NCBI RefSeq assembly: GCF_029714205.1
Contig: NZ_CP121648.1
Location: forward strand, 4,601,001-4,665,000
Reading direction: 5' to 3'
From: Methylobacterium sp. CB376
GTDB taxonomy: Bacteria > Pseudomonadota > Alphaproteobacteria > Rhizobiales > Beijerinckiaceae
Length of the DNA stretch: 64,000 nt
The notes under the pieces: model-generated
The model's input: only the letters and a program-made list of their open reading frames with translations
What the model was told of the DNA's origin: nothing
Databases searched by the model: none
Position numbers and translations under genes: made by a program
Part shown: positions 1 to 8,376 of the stretch, piece after piece
Position numbering within the stretch: the stretch's first letter is position 1
Layout: each line of letters starts with the position of its first letter

Positions 1-3000
1 CGCCCGACTCCGCGCTCCCGGCCGCCGCCTTGGATGCCAAGGCCTCCCGGGCCGCCTCGCCGAGCTTCAGGCCCGCCCGCTGGCGCTCCTCGCCGGCCCT
101 GATCCGGTTGTCGAGCGTCTGGACCTCGCGCTGGAGGCGGTCGAGGTCCGCGTTCGGCTGGCCGCGCATCGAGGGGCGGATCCACCCCTCGATGCCGGTC
201 ATCTCGGCCCGCTTGGCGTCGCGCTGCTGGCGCAGCTCGGCCACCTCCTCGCTGTCCTTCGGGGTCCAGTGCTTGCCGGCCGCGATGGCGCCGACCTCGT
301 TGATCCCCTCGGCGATCCGCTCGCCCGCGCTCTGGCCGGCATCGCTGCCGGCCTCGGCCGCGTCGCGCCGCAGCATTTCCCAGCCGCGCTTGGCCTCCGG
401 GGCCTTGGCCCGAACGCCGTCCGCGATGGCCTGCCCGGCCTGCTCACCCGCCTTGTCCGCGCCCTTCTCGACCCCCTTGGCGACCGCCTTGCCGGCGTCC
501 TGGCCGGCGCTGGCGGCGTCGGGGACCTTGACCTCCGGGGGCTTGACCGGTGGAGCCGCGGGGGCGGCCTTGGCCGCTGCGCGGGCGTCCAGGGCCTCCC
601 GGGCGGCCTCGCCGATCGGCAGCCCGGCGCGCTTCGTCTCCTCGCCCGACCGGATGCGGTTCTCCAGGACGCTGATGTCCTTCTGGAGCCGGTCGCTCTC
701 GGGGTCGAACTCCCCGCGCCGTGAGGGGTGGAACTTCGCCTGCCGCGCCTCGATCTGGCCGCGCTTCTCGTCGCGCTGCCGCCGGAGGTCGGCCAGCTCC
801 TCCTCGTCCTTGGGGGTCCAGTACTTGCCCCCCGCGATGGCGCCGACCTCGTTGATCCCCTCGCCGATCGCCTGCCCGGTCTTGGCGCCCGCGTAGGCCG
901 CCGCGATGAAGGGGGTGATCTTGCTCAGGATCGCGCCCAGCCCCTCGGCCGCCCTGACCCCGAACATGCCGAGCGCGGAGAGCGTCCCCTTCAGGGTCAG
1001 GAACGCCGTCGTCGCGGTCGCGAGGTCGGTCGCCGTGCGGATCGAGCTGTCGGAGAGGTCCGAGAACTTGTCGGCCAGATCGCCGATGGCCTTCCACATC
1101 CCGCGCAGTCGCTCGTCGTTCGCCTGGGCGGCGCGCATGTAGGCGGTCTCGAAGGACCCCTTCATCTGGTTGTACTCGCCGTAGGCGCCCGCGTTGACGT
1201 CCTTGCCGAACTGCGAGGCGCGGTCCTTCGGCGTGTGCTCGAACGCCTTGCGGTCCTTCTCCAGCATCTCGGGGCGCAGGCCGAGCGCCCGGCCGCCGTG
1301 CTCCTGGCCGAACAGGTACTTGGCGAGCGCGGGCGTCAGCCCCTGCTTCAGGATGTCCATGAGCAGGCGCTCGCTGTCGACCGCGCCAGAGGTCATGTTC
1401 ATGTAGTCGTTGACCGCCTTGGCGATCTTCTGGGCGTCCTGGGCGTTGACCTTGCCCTTCTTCCCCTTCTTCGCCAGCGTCTCCTGAAGGATCTCGGAGA
1501 CTTGCGGCACGAACTCCGCCCGGTCCCCGACCACGTCCTCGTCGTTCAGCAGCTCGCCGATGCGCTTCAGCTGAGAGGCGTTCAGGCCCTTGCCGAACTG
1601 GAGGCGGACCAGATTGTCGAGGTTGTCCGCCGACATCTTCTTGCCGGGGGAGACGTAGTCGTCGTGGTCGAAGCCGGCCGCCGCCAGGGCGTTGCGGCCC
1701 TTGTTCGTCGGCACGGTCAGCTTGGTCGCCGCCGCCCGGACGAAAGTGCCGGCCATCGCGCCGTCGTAGCCCAGGCGCTTGAGCTGGGCGGCCAGCGAGT
1801 CCGAGAACTCCTCGGAGAAGCCCATCACCTGCCCGGGCGCGGCGCCGAACTTGGTGTAGCCCATGATGTCGTGGTGGCTCGCGCCCGAGGACTTGCCGAA
1901 CTGGACCAGCCGGTTCGCCGCGTGCTTGGCGCTCGTCGCCGCAGCATCCGGGGAGGACAGGTCGTACTGCCGGCCCTTGATCCGCGAGATGATCGCCTCG
2001 GCGCCCTCGTCCATGGTGGTTCCCATGGCGAGCGCGTAGTCCTTGGTGTTCTCGGTGATGGCCGAGATGACCGCCACGGTCTTGAGGTGATCCGGCAGCG
2101 AGGACGCGACGAGGGTCTGCGCCTTCACGACGTCCGAGTTCGTGAACCGGGTGTCCTTGCCGATCTGGAGCGCCTGCGTGGTCAGCGGCCTCTGCGTGTC
2201 CTCGCTGATTCCCATGACCGCGCGCTGCCGGCGCGTCGCCTCGTCGAAGTCCAGGTAGACATCCCGGGCCTTCTCGTAGGTCCGCTTCGCCAGCTCGGCG
2301 GCGCCCAGCCCCTCCAGGGCCTCGACCGCGCCCCCGGCGATGGAGGTGCCGCCCTCCGCGCCGCCCTTCCGGGCCGCGCCGCCCGCCATCGAGCCGGTCG
2401 AGTAGCGCCGGCCCGCCTGATAGGTCGCGGCCAGCTCGGCCTGCCTCTGGGCCGCCTTCTGCGCCCGAGCGGCGCGCGCGGGGGAGCTCATGCCGTCGAT
2501 CATGCGGCGGCTGGCGGCCTGCTGGGCCGCCGACTGCCGCCCGGCCGCGGCCATCCCGGCCGCGACGTCCCTGTACGCCTTGGCGGCGCTGGCCGCGCGC
2601 TGGGAGATGGTCGAGAACAGGTTGCCCTGCGTCCGCAGCGCCGCGTTGGCGCCGTTGGTCGCGCCGGCGATCGCGCCCTCGGCCGACGTGACCTGCTTCA
2701 GCCCCCCGGCCGCGGAGGCCAGGGTGGCGGTGAGCCCGCGGACCACGGCCTTCTGGCCGTCGAAGGTGGTCTTGAGCCCTTCGAGGGTGCGCTGGGAGGC
2801 CGCGAACTGCGCCTTCGCGGCGCGCAGCCGCGCCTGGGCCGCGTCGACCTCGCCGCTGGCCTTGAAGGCCGCGTAGTTCGAGCTGCCCGACGCCTTGGAG
2901 CGCGCGAAGAAGGCGACCTTCCTCTCGGCCGCGGCCAGCTCCCGCGACGCGCGCTCGACCTCGCCCTTAGCGCGCCGGAGCTTGCCGCCCAGCTCGTCCA

Positions 3001-3139
3001 GGCCCGAGGCCGCGTTCTTCAGCTTGTTGAGGCCGTCGCCGGCCTTGGAGAGCCCCTGGAGCGCCTTCGACGCCTGCCCGGCCGGACCCGTGACCTGATC
3101 GGTCAAGCGGATGATGAGCGAGGCGGTCTTGCTGGCCAT
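1..3139 (-). CDS. Phage tail tape measure protein (partial, C-terminus off window)
   Basis: The minus-strand frame starts at ATG 3139 and stays open to base 2, giving at least 1046 residues without a stop. The first 200 residues are Ala/Lys/Gln-rich and predicted coiled coil. A globular middle part (about 250-560) resembles TP901-type tape measure cores. A hydrophobic stretch near residues 715-745 (TAFLTLKGTLSALGMFG) suits the membrane or channel segment of these proteins. Tape measure proteins set tail length and help DNA cross the envelope. It follows the tail assembly chaperone pair, the standard order in P2-like and lambda-like tails. Family assignment rests on size, composition and position, not on a search. 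Confidence 0.85.
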   Translation of the reverse strand, partial: MASKTASLIIRLTDQVTGPAGQASKALQGLSKAGDGLNKLKNAASGLDELGGKLRRAKGEVERASRELAAAERKVAFFARSKASGSSNYAAFKASGEVDAAQARLRAAKAQFAASQRTLEGLKTTFDGQKAVVRGLTATLASAAGGLKQVTSAEGAIAGATNGANAALRTQGNLFSTISQRAASAAKAYRDVAAGMAAAGRQSAAQQAASRRMIDGMSSPARAARAQKAAQRQAELAATYQAGRRYSTGSMAGGAARKGGAEGGTSIAGGAVEALEGLGAAELAKRTYEKARDVYLDFDEATRRQRAVMGISEDTQRPLTTQALQIGKDTRFTNSDVVKAQTLVASSLPDHLKTVAVISAITENTKDYALAMGTTMDEGAEAIISRIKGRQYDLSSPDAAATSAKHAANRLVQFGKSSGASHHDIMGYTKFGAAPGQVMGFSEEFSDSLAAQLKRLGYDGAMAGTFVRAAATKLTVPTNKGRNALAAAGFDHDDYVSPGKKMSADNLDNLVRLQFGKGLNASQLKRIGELLNDEDVVGDRAEFVPQVSEILQETLAKKGKKGKVNAQDAQKIAKAVNDYMNMTSGAVDSERLLMDILKQGLTPALAKYLFGQEHGGRALGLRPEMLEKDRKAFEHTPKDRASQFGKDVNAGAYGEYNQMKGSFETAYMRAAQANDERLRGMWKAIGDLADKFSDLSDSSIRTATDLATATTAFLTLKGTLSALGMFGVRAAEGLGAILSKITPFIAAAYAGAKTGQAIGEGINEVGAIAGGKYWTPKDEEELADLRRQRDEKRGQIEARQAKFHPSRRGEFDPESDRLQKDISVLENRIRSGEETKRAGLPIGEAAREALDARAAAKAAPAAPPVKPPEVKVPDAASAGQDAGKAVAKGVEKGADKAGEQAGQAIADGVRAKAPEAKRGWEMLRRDAAEAGSDAGQSAGERIAEGINEVGAIAAGKHWTPKDSEEVAELRQQRDAKRAEMTGIEGWIRPSMRGQPNADLDRLQREVQTLDNRIRAGEERQRAGLKLGEAAREALASKAAAGSAESG
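41..877 (-). repeat. Direct duplication inside the tape measure gene
   Basis: Bases about 41-325 and 593-877 align without net gaps at an offset of exactly 552 bases, which is 184 codons. Both copies encode the sequence INEVGAIA, then a gap residue, GK, an aromatic or His, and WTPKD, then an Arg/Glu-rich helix and an AREALA motif. The DNA is diverged, so the duplication is old and kept in frame. Confidence 0.8.
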
Positions 3140-3156
3140 CTGGGGGCTCTCTCATG

Positions 3157-3803
3157 CTATAGGCGCGCCATGCGCTGGGCGCAGCGCCACTCGCGGACGA
3201 AGTCGTCCCAAGGCAGCGCGTCCAATTCGGCGCGCGTCCCGCCGATCACGCGGAGGATGTCGGCCCGGTAGTCTCGCCAGAGGCGGGGGTCGACTCGCTG
3301 CCGTCGGTCACGGCGGGCGGCAGCATCCGGCGCGGCAAAAAATCCATGATCCGCGCGCCGATCCTGTCGTCGTCGTCCGGGTCCAGGCGCTCGATCACCT
3401 TGTAGGGGATCGGTGTTCCGTCCGGGGTGTAGAACACCGGGAAGCCCCGGAAGCCGCTCTCGGCCAGGGCGTCGAAGAACGCCGCGACCTCCGCCGCGGT
3501 CGGGCGGCGCAGGACCACGGTGTCGTAGACCCGGCCCTGGTAGGCGATCGGGCACTCCAGCGGGAACTCGGCCGAGCGGGGCTTGCCGCCCACGAACACC
3601 GGCTCCTCATCCGGCTCCGCCGGGGGCGGGGCGGGCTCCGCGGCCCGAGGTTTGACCGCCAGCGGGCGTTTGCCCCGGCGCCGGCCCTTCCCCGCCTCCG
3701 GGGCCGAAACGGCTGCCTGCGGGGCTGCCTGGGGCGCGGGCGCGGCCTTGCCGGCCGGCTCGTAGTCGCGGACGAGCGTCTCGAAGCTTTCCATCTGGTC
3801 CAC
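3157..3803 (-). CDS. Phage tail assembly chaperone, with probable -1 frameshift product
   Basis: The zero-frame protein starts at ATG 3803 and stops at 3246 (185 aa). A second frame runs on to a stop at 3157-3159. A -1 slip at the TTTTTTG at 3342-3336 would join them into a 215-residue product ending CAQRMARL. Tailed phages commonly make a short and a frameshifted long tail assembly chaperone from the gene just before the tape measure (lambda G/GT; P2 E/E'; Mu gp41), and the position here matches exactly. The N-terminal third is a Pro/Ala-rich linker. The globular part (about residues 70-150) carries the phage tail assembly motif with PDGTPIPYKVIERL. The shared product is thought to coat the tape measure during tube assembly. 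Confidence 0.82.
3297..3342 (-). promoter_or_regulatory. -1 ribosomal frameshift signal (slippery site plus stem-loop)
   Basis: On the minus strand the zero-frame codons are GAT TTT TTG, which gives the heptamer T TTT TTG, a canonical X XXY YYZ site. Eleven bases downstream there is a perfect 7-bp stem, GCTGCCG (3324-3318) with CGGCAGC (3303-3297) and a 14-nt loop. The spacer is slightly longer than the usual 5-9 nt. After the slip the frame reads on for 59 more codons. Confidence 0.75.
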
Positions 3804-3816
3804 CTGTTCCGTTGAG

Positions 3817-3845
3817 GCGGGCGGCGCCCCGGAGGCGCCGCCCGC
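3817..3845 (-). terminator. Strong hairpin after the tail tube gene
   Basis: A perfect 12-bp stem (3817-3828 with 3834-3845, loop of 5) lies 5 bases after the tube stop codon. It lacks a U-tract, so it may stabilise the 3' end of the tube mRNA or attenuate transcription, rather than fully terminate it. Confidence 0.6.
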
Positions 3846-3849
3846 CCGA

Positions 3850-4377
3850 TCAGACGCCGAGGGCCGCGCGGTACTCGGCGAACACGTCCGTCCCGCCGTG
3901 GATCCACTCGCGGGTGTAGAACGACCACTTGAAGATCTGCTCGTTGTTCACGACCAGCTCATAGTAAGTCACTTCCATCAGCGAGTGATCGCAGTCGATC
4001 AGCTCGCCCGGGGTGTGCTCACCCGGCGACCACTCGCAGACGACGCCCTGGATCGTGGCGCGGACCGGCAGAAGACGATTGGTCTTCTTGTTGCGGAGCG
4101 TCGAGGCGTACGTCCACTTGTCGTTCGTGCCGGCCGAGAAGCCGAATTTCCTCAGCACGTCCAGGTCGACGCCCTTCACCGAGAACTTCGGCTCCAGCGC
4201 GTCGATCATCGGTAGCGCGAAGTTGACCGTGCCGGTACCACCGCCCGGGGTGTGCTCGGAGGTTTTGCGCTTGATCCCGGGCAGCGCCATCTTGTTGATC
4301 GTGAAGACGCGGGTGTCGTCGCTGTCGTCCGCACGACGAACGTCGACCTCCTCCATGATGAGAATGTCCTGGGCCAC
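3850..4377 (-). CDS. Major tail tube protein (P2 FII-like)
   Basis: This 175-residue protein starts at GTG 4377. Size, beta-rich sequence (GVDLDVLRKFGF; TYYELVVNNEQIF near the end) and position directly after the sheath gene match the P2 FII tail tube family, whose hexameric rings form the inner tube of contractile tails. The C-terminal half holds a typical segment in which the protein names its own subunit interface, around VTYYELVVNN. The gene is followed by a 12-bp hairpin and then the assembly chaperone gene. The order sheath, tube, chaperone, tape measure is the P2 order. Confidence 0.87.
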   Translation of the reverse strand: MAQDILIMEEVDVRRADDSDDTRVFTINKMALPGIKRKTSEHTPGGGTGTVNFALPMIDALEPKFSVKGVDLDVLRKFGFSAGTNDKWTYASTLRNKKTNRLLPVRATIQGVVCEWSPGEHTPGELIDCDHSLMEVTYYELVVNNEQIFKWSFYTREWIHGGTDVFAEYRAALGV

Positions 4378-4410
4378 GGCGGGCTATCCTTCTGTCGAGA
4401 GGGGGCGGGG

Positions 4411-4435
4411 ACCCGCGCCGGGCCGCGGCGCGGGT
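4411..4435 (-). terminator. Hairpin between sheath and tube genes
   Basis: A perfect 9-bp GC stem (4411-4419 with 4427-4435, loop of 7) lies 8 bases after the sheath stop. No U-tract follows, so a role in mRNA stability or partial termination is as likely as termination. Confidence 0.5.
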
Positions 4436-4443
4436 TGCTGGGG

Positions 4444-5730
4444 TCAGACCGTGGCGGTCAGGTTCCCGGTATTGGCGATGACGGTCGCCACCAGGGCGTC
4501 CAGCGCTGGGCGGTACTTCCGCACGTCGTTCTGCGCGACGAGGAAGATCGGCGCCTGCTGGATATAGCTCTGGATGTGAAGCATCCCCAGCTCGACCTGA
4601 TTGGCCGAGTTAAGATCCTTCGAGAACACGATCTTGTACCCGAGGATGTCCGGCGGATCCGCCTTGACGTGGTCGAGCATGGCGAAGTCGAGGGACTTCA
4701 GCCAGCTCTCGACCACGCGCGGGGTGATGCGCTTGCCGAGGTACTTGCGAGTGATCTTCTGCTCCTCGACATCGATATAGTCCTGGCCGCGGACCTGATG
4801 GGCCTGCCGCCAGTTCTCGCTGATGTCGCACGTCTCCCAGCCGAGGAAGACGAAGCCGCCTTCCGCGATGGCATCGACGTTCGCGGACTGGCCCGAGACG
4901 ATGATCGAGACGTCGGAGGCCAGCATCGTCTGGCCCTCGGTCGAGCCGTCGATGAGGCTGAACGCGATCGGGCGGCTGACGTCGGCGATGCCGTAGACCG
5001 GCTGGTTGCAGATCGTGTCGAAGGGCTTGCCGCCCAGGTTGTTGTCCTGGCGCACGAACAGGCCCGCCACGATCGGGCTCGCCGGCATCGTGGTCAGGGT
5101 CGTGACGTTGCTCACGGTCTTGTACGCGCGGACCGCCACGCCCACCGGCATCATCCGCATGGACGACATGGTTTCGCGCCCGGCGATCGCCGCGTCCGCG
5201 GAGCCCGGGGCGACGTCGTAGGGCATGAACGCCCGGAGGGTGTCGAGCACCGGCCCGATCGCCGCCATGACCGGGTTGGCGACGCCCGTGCCGTCCGGCT
5301 GCTGGGCGGTGTAGCCCGGGACGATGATCAGCCGCGGGACCGCCTTGACCACCTCGGCGGCGGTCAGGAAGGCGTAGAGGCCGGTGTTGCTGCCAGCGCT
5401 GCCGACGCAGTTCGCGAGCGTCTGGGAGAGCTTGGTCGTCGGGTCGGAGCTGGCGCCCTCGGCCACGCGGACCACGATCACGTCGGCGGCGAGCCCCTTC
5501 AGCTGCGCGTTGAGCAGCTGAAGGGCGTCAGCGAGGTAGCCGGTCCCGATCTTCGAGAGGTACGCGGGGTCCGTGCTGCTGAAGCGGATGGGCGTGTTGA
5601 GCGGGAAGACATCGGCGTCGGCGTCCGCCGAGGTCGAGAGGATGCCGACCTTCGAGAAGTCGGTCCCCGCGACGACGATCGGATCGTCGTCCGGCCGGGT
5701 CGCGATGTAGCCGAGGGTGGGTGCGGTCAC
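4444..5730 (-). CDS. Contractile tail sheath protein (P2 FI-like)
   Basis: The 428-residue product starts at GTG 5730 with MTAPTLGYIATRP. Sheath hallmarks include an N-terminal segment that leads into PIVVAGTDFSKVGIL, a central Rossmann-like part with PRLIIVPGYT (about residues 133-142), and a C-terminal region with the YIDVEEQKI and LDFAMLDHV motifs. Sheath subunits surround the tail tube and contract to drive it through the envelope. This gene alone shows the phage is a myovirus. It is followed by the tube gene. A rho-independent-type hairpin lies just upstream of the start, so it may have its own transcript or be insulated from the fibre genes. Confidence 0.92.
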   Translation of the reverse strand: MTAPTLGYIATRPDDDPIVVAGTDFSKVGILSTSADADADVFPLNTPIRFSSTDPAYLSKIGTGYLADALQLLNAQLKGLAADVIVVRVAEGASSDPTTKLSQTLANCVGSAGSNTGLYAFLTAAEVVKAVPRLIIVPGYTAQQPDGTGVANPVMAAIGPVLDTLRAFMPYDVAPGSADAAIAGRETMSSMRMMPVGVAVRAYKTVSNVTTLTTMPASPIVAGLFVRQDNNLGGKPFDTICNQPVYGIADVSRPIAFSLIDGSTEGQTMLASDVSIIVSGQSANVDAIAEGGFVFLGWETCDISENWRQAHQVRGQDYIDVEEQKITRKYLGKRITPRVVESWLKSLDFAMLDHVKADPPDILGYKIVFSKDLNSANQVELGMLHIQSYIQQAPIFLVAQNDVRKYRPALDALVATVIANTGNLTATV

Positions 5731-5741
5731 GGGCGTGCTCC

Positions 5742-5768
5742 AAACAGAAACGCCGCCATGGAGGCGGC
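5742..5768 (-). terminator. Rho-independent-type terminator upstream of the sheath gene
   Basis: Read on the minus strand, GCCGCC-tccat-GGCGGC (5768-5752) is followed by GTTTCTGTTT. The T-rich tail runs into the sheath leader, about 12 bases before its start codon. Confidence 0.6.
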
Positions 5769-5813
5769 GTGCGGGGTGGGAGGGGCGCCCGGATCACCCG
5801 GGCAGGGGGAGGC

Positions 5814-6326
5814 TCAGAGGGCGGGCCAGCTCGCCGCCTCGAAGGCGGCCACCGCCGCCTCGGGTGTCGCCGCCGCGGCGATCGCGGCCTTCGCGGTCAG
5901 GCGGGCGCCCCGGATCGCGGCCGCGGCCGCGATCCAGGCCGCGGCCGCGGCGACGACCGCGCGGGCGACGCCCTTGACGTCCGAGGCTGGCGCGCCGGTC
6001 TGCGGGTCGACGTCGAGGCCGACCGTGGCGGCCAGGAGCGGGTAGTCGCCCGGGACGGGAGTCCCGGACATGGCGAGCGCCGCGCGGGCCTGGGCCAGCG
6101 TCTCCTGATATTCCATGGCCTGCCCGGCGCCGGGCGTGACCAGGGCGAGCCGCAGGGCCTCCGCCTTGGCGTCGACCAGCGCGGCGAGCTTGGCGCGCAC
6201 GGCCGGGACGATCACGGCGTCGGGCACGCCGCGGGCGCGCAGAAAGGCGACGGGTGCGTCGCGGAAGCTCTCGGCCCCGTGATCGAGACTGAGCGCGGCG
6301 AGGACATCGGCGGAGGTCTGCGGCAT
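5814..6326 (-). CDS. Hypothetical phage protein, possible tail fibre accessory protein
   Basis: The 170-residue product starts with MPQTSADVLAAL. The sequence is about one third alanine, with an all-helical look, a middle block (YQETLAQARAALA then a YPLLAATVGLD patch) and a C-terminal run AAAAAWIAAAAAIRGARL. The block ending in an AAA..W..AAA..R pattern recalls proteins annotated as DUF4376 or tail fibre assembly helpers that follow fibre genes in alphaproteobacterial prophages. Its position directly after the fibre genes fits such a role, but I cannot confirm the family. It is followed by a terminator-like hairpin and the sheath gene. Confidence 0.55.
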   Translation of the reverse strand: MPQTSADVLAALSLDHGAESFRDAPVAFLRARGVPDAVIVPAVRAKLAALVDAKAEALRLALVTPGAGQAMEYQETLAQARAALAMSGTPVPGDYPLLAATVGLDVDPQTGAPASDVKGVARAVVAAAAAWIAAAAAIRGARLTAKAAIAAAATPEAAVAAFEAASWPAL

Positions 6327-6362
6327 GAGCGCGGGATCCTGTCGGAGGGCGAGGGCGGGGGC

Positions 6363-7133
6363 TTACGCCGCCGTGAGGCTCGACGTGTAAACGCTGTAGT
6401 TGTTCGGGTTGGCGCCGGCCGCCACGCCGGAAAAGACCCGGCCCGCGGCGTTCGCGCCGAGCGACCCGCTGAAGTAGAACGAGGAGTGGAAGCCCGCTTC
6501 GGTGCGGATCAGCGTGGCAAGACTTCCGGACGGGGCCGCGATGGTGACGTTGTTCGCGTTGATCTGCCCGGAGGTCTGGATGCAGTACGGGAACGTCACG
6601 TCCGATGACGGGTTCGGCAGCATGATGTCCAGGTAGCCGAAGGTGATATTGGCCGTGCCGGCGATGAACCCGCCCGGAACCCGGCCGTAGAACGGCAGCG
6701 GCGAGTTCAGCGCCTCGTTGCGGAAGGTCAACTGGCGCTGAGCCGACGCGTAGGGGGTCGAGTTGTCGGGCGTGTCCAGGGTCGCGCCGACGATGGTGAT
6801 GTCCGAGTACAGTGCGCGGTAATAATTGAGCTGCACATCGCCGAGGCAGATGATTTCGGTCTTGCCGTCCAGGTAAAGGTTCTCGATCGCCTTGTCGAGG
6901 CTACGGTAGGGCGCTTGCAGTGCGCCGGACCCGGTCGTATCGGACCCGTTCGACGGGTCAACGAAGATCTGAAGCGACCGCGGGCGGTTCTGAAAATTGT
7001 TGATGATGTTTGTGATGTTGGTCACGTTGGTCGCGCCCTGGGCCACGACCTGATTGTAGAGCGTCTGCCACTGCGCGAGCGCGGCGTTGAGCGCGGTCGT
7101 CGAATCGGTCAGGGCGTCAACTACCGTCGTCAT
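6363..7133 (-). CDS. Putative tail fibre or tail spike protein
   Basis: The 256-residue product begins with a short helix, then a coiled-coil trimer-like heptad zone (TNVTNITNIINNF, about residues 37-49). From residue 60 on the sequence is beta-rich with a GSDTTGSGALQAPYRSLDKAI segment, typical of right-handed beta-helix (pectate-lyase-like) spike domains. Host-recognition proteins of contractile tails show this plan. It sits between the H-type N-terminal fibre gene and a small hypothetical. It has fewer GC-rich codons than the neighbouring genes (several Asn, Tyr and Ile codons), which suits a recently exchanged receptor-binding module. Confidence 0.65.
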   Translation of the reverse strand: MTTVVDALTDSTTALNAALAQWQTLYNQVVAQGATNVTNITNIINNFQNRPRSLQIFVDPSNGSDTTGSGALQAPYRSLDKAIENLYLDGKTEIICLGDVQLNYYRALYSDITIVGATLDTPDNSTPYASAQRQLTFRNEALNSPLPFYGRVPGGFIAGTANITFGYLDIMLPNPSSDVTFPYCIQTSGQINANNVTIAAPSGSLATLIRTEAGFHSSFYFSGSLGANAAGRVFSGVAAGANPNNYSVYTSSLTAA

Positions 7134-7151
7134 GTGCGGAGTTCCTTCGGA

Positions 7152-7715
7152 TCAGAGGTTGAAGTCGCGCCGCAGGACGAAGCGCATGCTGTCGCGCCAG
7201 GACCCGGCCTCGGCGCCCAGCAGCTCGGCGATCGCCGCGGCCCACTCGGGGATCTCGGGCTCCAGGACGGCCAGCGTGAGCGCGTTGGTGGGGATCTGGT
7301 CGAGGACGAGATCCATCGAAAAGGCGACGTCCGCGAGCGCGGTCTTCGAGGCCAGCACGAACCCCGGCGTCGGATCCGACCAGAGCGCGAGCAGCGTGCC
7401 GTCGCTCAGGAAGAACCCGACCTCCCGGATCGCGTACTCGGAGGGGCTCGACGTTTTCGGGACCTCGGCCAGGACCCGGAAGCGCGCCTGGCCGGGGGCG
7501 CCGAGCTTGGCGCCGGAGATCACCGGGACCCGGATCACCTCGGTCTGGAGCGCCGTCGCATCCTTACTGGGCGTATACCCCACGTAGGAGATGCCGGACG
7601 GCACGCCGCGGCCGACCGCGACGCGGTCCACGACGGCCTGGAGGCCGTCGCCCTGCGCGCGCACGCACGCCGCCAGACCGGGCCGCGTGAGGGTGAGGAC
7701 AAGAGGGTCAGACAT
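7152..7715 (-). CDS. Tail fibre protein N-terminal type (P2 gpH-like)
   Basis: The 187-residue product has the phage tail fibre N-terminal architecture: LVLTLTRPGLAACVRA, then SGISYVGYTPS, then the YAIREVGFFLSDGTLLALWS core (about residues 95-115). This block attaches the fibre to the baseplate. The protein is far shorter than P2 gpH (about 670 aa), so the distal, receptor-binding part is presumably supplied by the next gene. It overlaps the gpI gene by 8 bases, showing translational coupling. Confidence 0.75.
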   Translation of the reverse strand: MSDPLVLTLTRPGLAACVRAQGDGLQAVVDRVAVGRGVPSGISYVGYTPSKDATALQTEVIRVPVISGAKLGAPGQARFRVLAEVPKTSSPSEYAIREVGFFLSDGTLLALWSDPTPGFVLASKTALADVAFSMDLVLDQIPTNALTLAVLEPEIPEWAAAIAELLGAEAGSWRDSMRFVLRRDFNL

Positions 7716-8376
7716 CGGAGCTCACCAGCGAGAGGCGGAGGACGGAGCGGGCGACGAGGACGCCCACGGCGCCGATCGTGGCGGTGCAGCGCTCCAGGTT
7801 GTCGGCGTAGGCGGCGACTCGGACCCGGGAGCGCGCGACCGCGACGGCGGCGGCGCCGAGCCGCGAGTCCAGGCCGGCGGCCAGAACGAGGTCGAAGGCG
7901 CGGGACACCGGCTTGACCCGCATCACCGTCCCGAAGACCACCTTGACGGTCCGGGGGTCGATCAGCTCCCCGCCCTCGTAGAGCCGCGAGTGGACGTGGG
8001 CGGTCAGCTTGAAGGTGTAGGGGCGGCCCGGGGGGCTGGTCTGCCACCACTCCACGATCTCGGCGTCGATCCCGAAGGCCGAGAGGGCGATCCTCATCGC
8101 CCGGGGCGTGCCCTTGTAGGCGTGGACCTCCGGTGCGGCCTTGATCGCCGCGCGCCGGATCGGGGCCAGCCAAGGCGGGTCCCAGACGTCGACCGACTTC
8201 TCCCAGGCGACGTAGGGCTCGATCGCCTCTGGAGTGTTGTCCGGGTCCTTCAGGGCAACGATCTGCGCGGCCTCGGCGGCGCGGTCGTCCAGGCGCCCGT
8301 CCGTATCGGCGTGGGCCCGCTCCCGCGGGGTCGCGTTGCTCGGCAGGAGGTTCGGCCGCTTGACCGGATCAGTCAC
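7708..8376 (-). CDS. Phage tail protein I (P2 gpI-like baseplate wedge)
   Basis: The 222-residue product carries the gpI pattern: LLPSNATPRERAHADTD near the N-terminus, then WEKSVDVWDP, the RRAAIKAAPEVHAYKGTPRAM helix (about residues 88-107), and the VVEWW or IVEWWQ strand. The protein completes the baseplate wedge with gpJ and gpW. It overlaps J by 8 bases and H by 8 bases, the compact order W-J-I-H seen in P2. Confidence 0.88.
   Translation of the reverse strand: MTDPVKRPNLLPSNATPRERAHADTDGRLDDRAAEAAQIVALKDPDNTPEAIEPYVAWEKSVDVWDPPWLAPIRRAAIKAAPEVHAYKGTPRAMRIALSAFGIDAEIVEWWQTSPPGRPYTFKLTAHVHSRLYEGGELIDPRTVKVVFGTVMRVKPVSRAFDLVLAAGLDSRLGAAAVAVARSRVRVAAYADNLERCTATIGAVGVLVARSVLRLSLVSSDV

Noticed and set aside
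728..3271. A plus-strand open frame of 847 codons
   Set aside because: It lies antisense to the tape measure gene, and its translation is Arg/Gly/Leu-rich without domains; high GC makes long antisense frames common.
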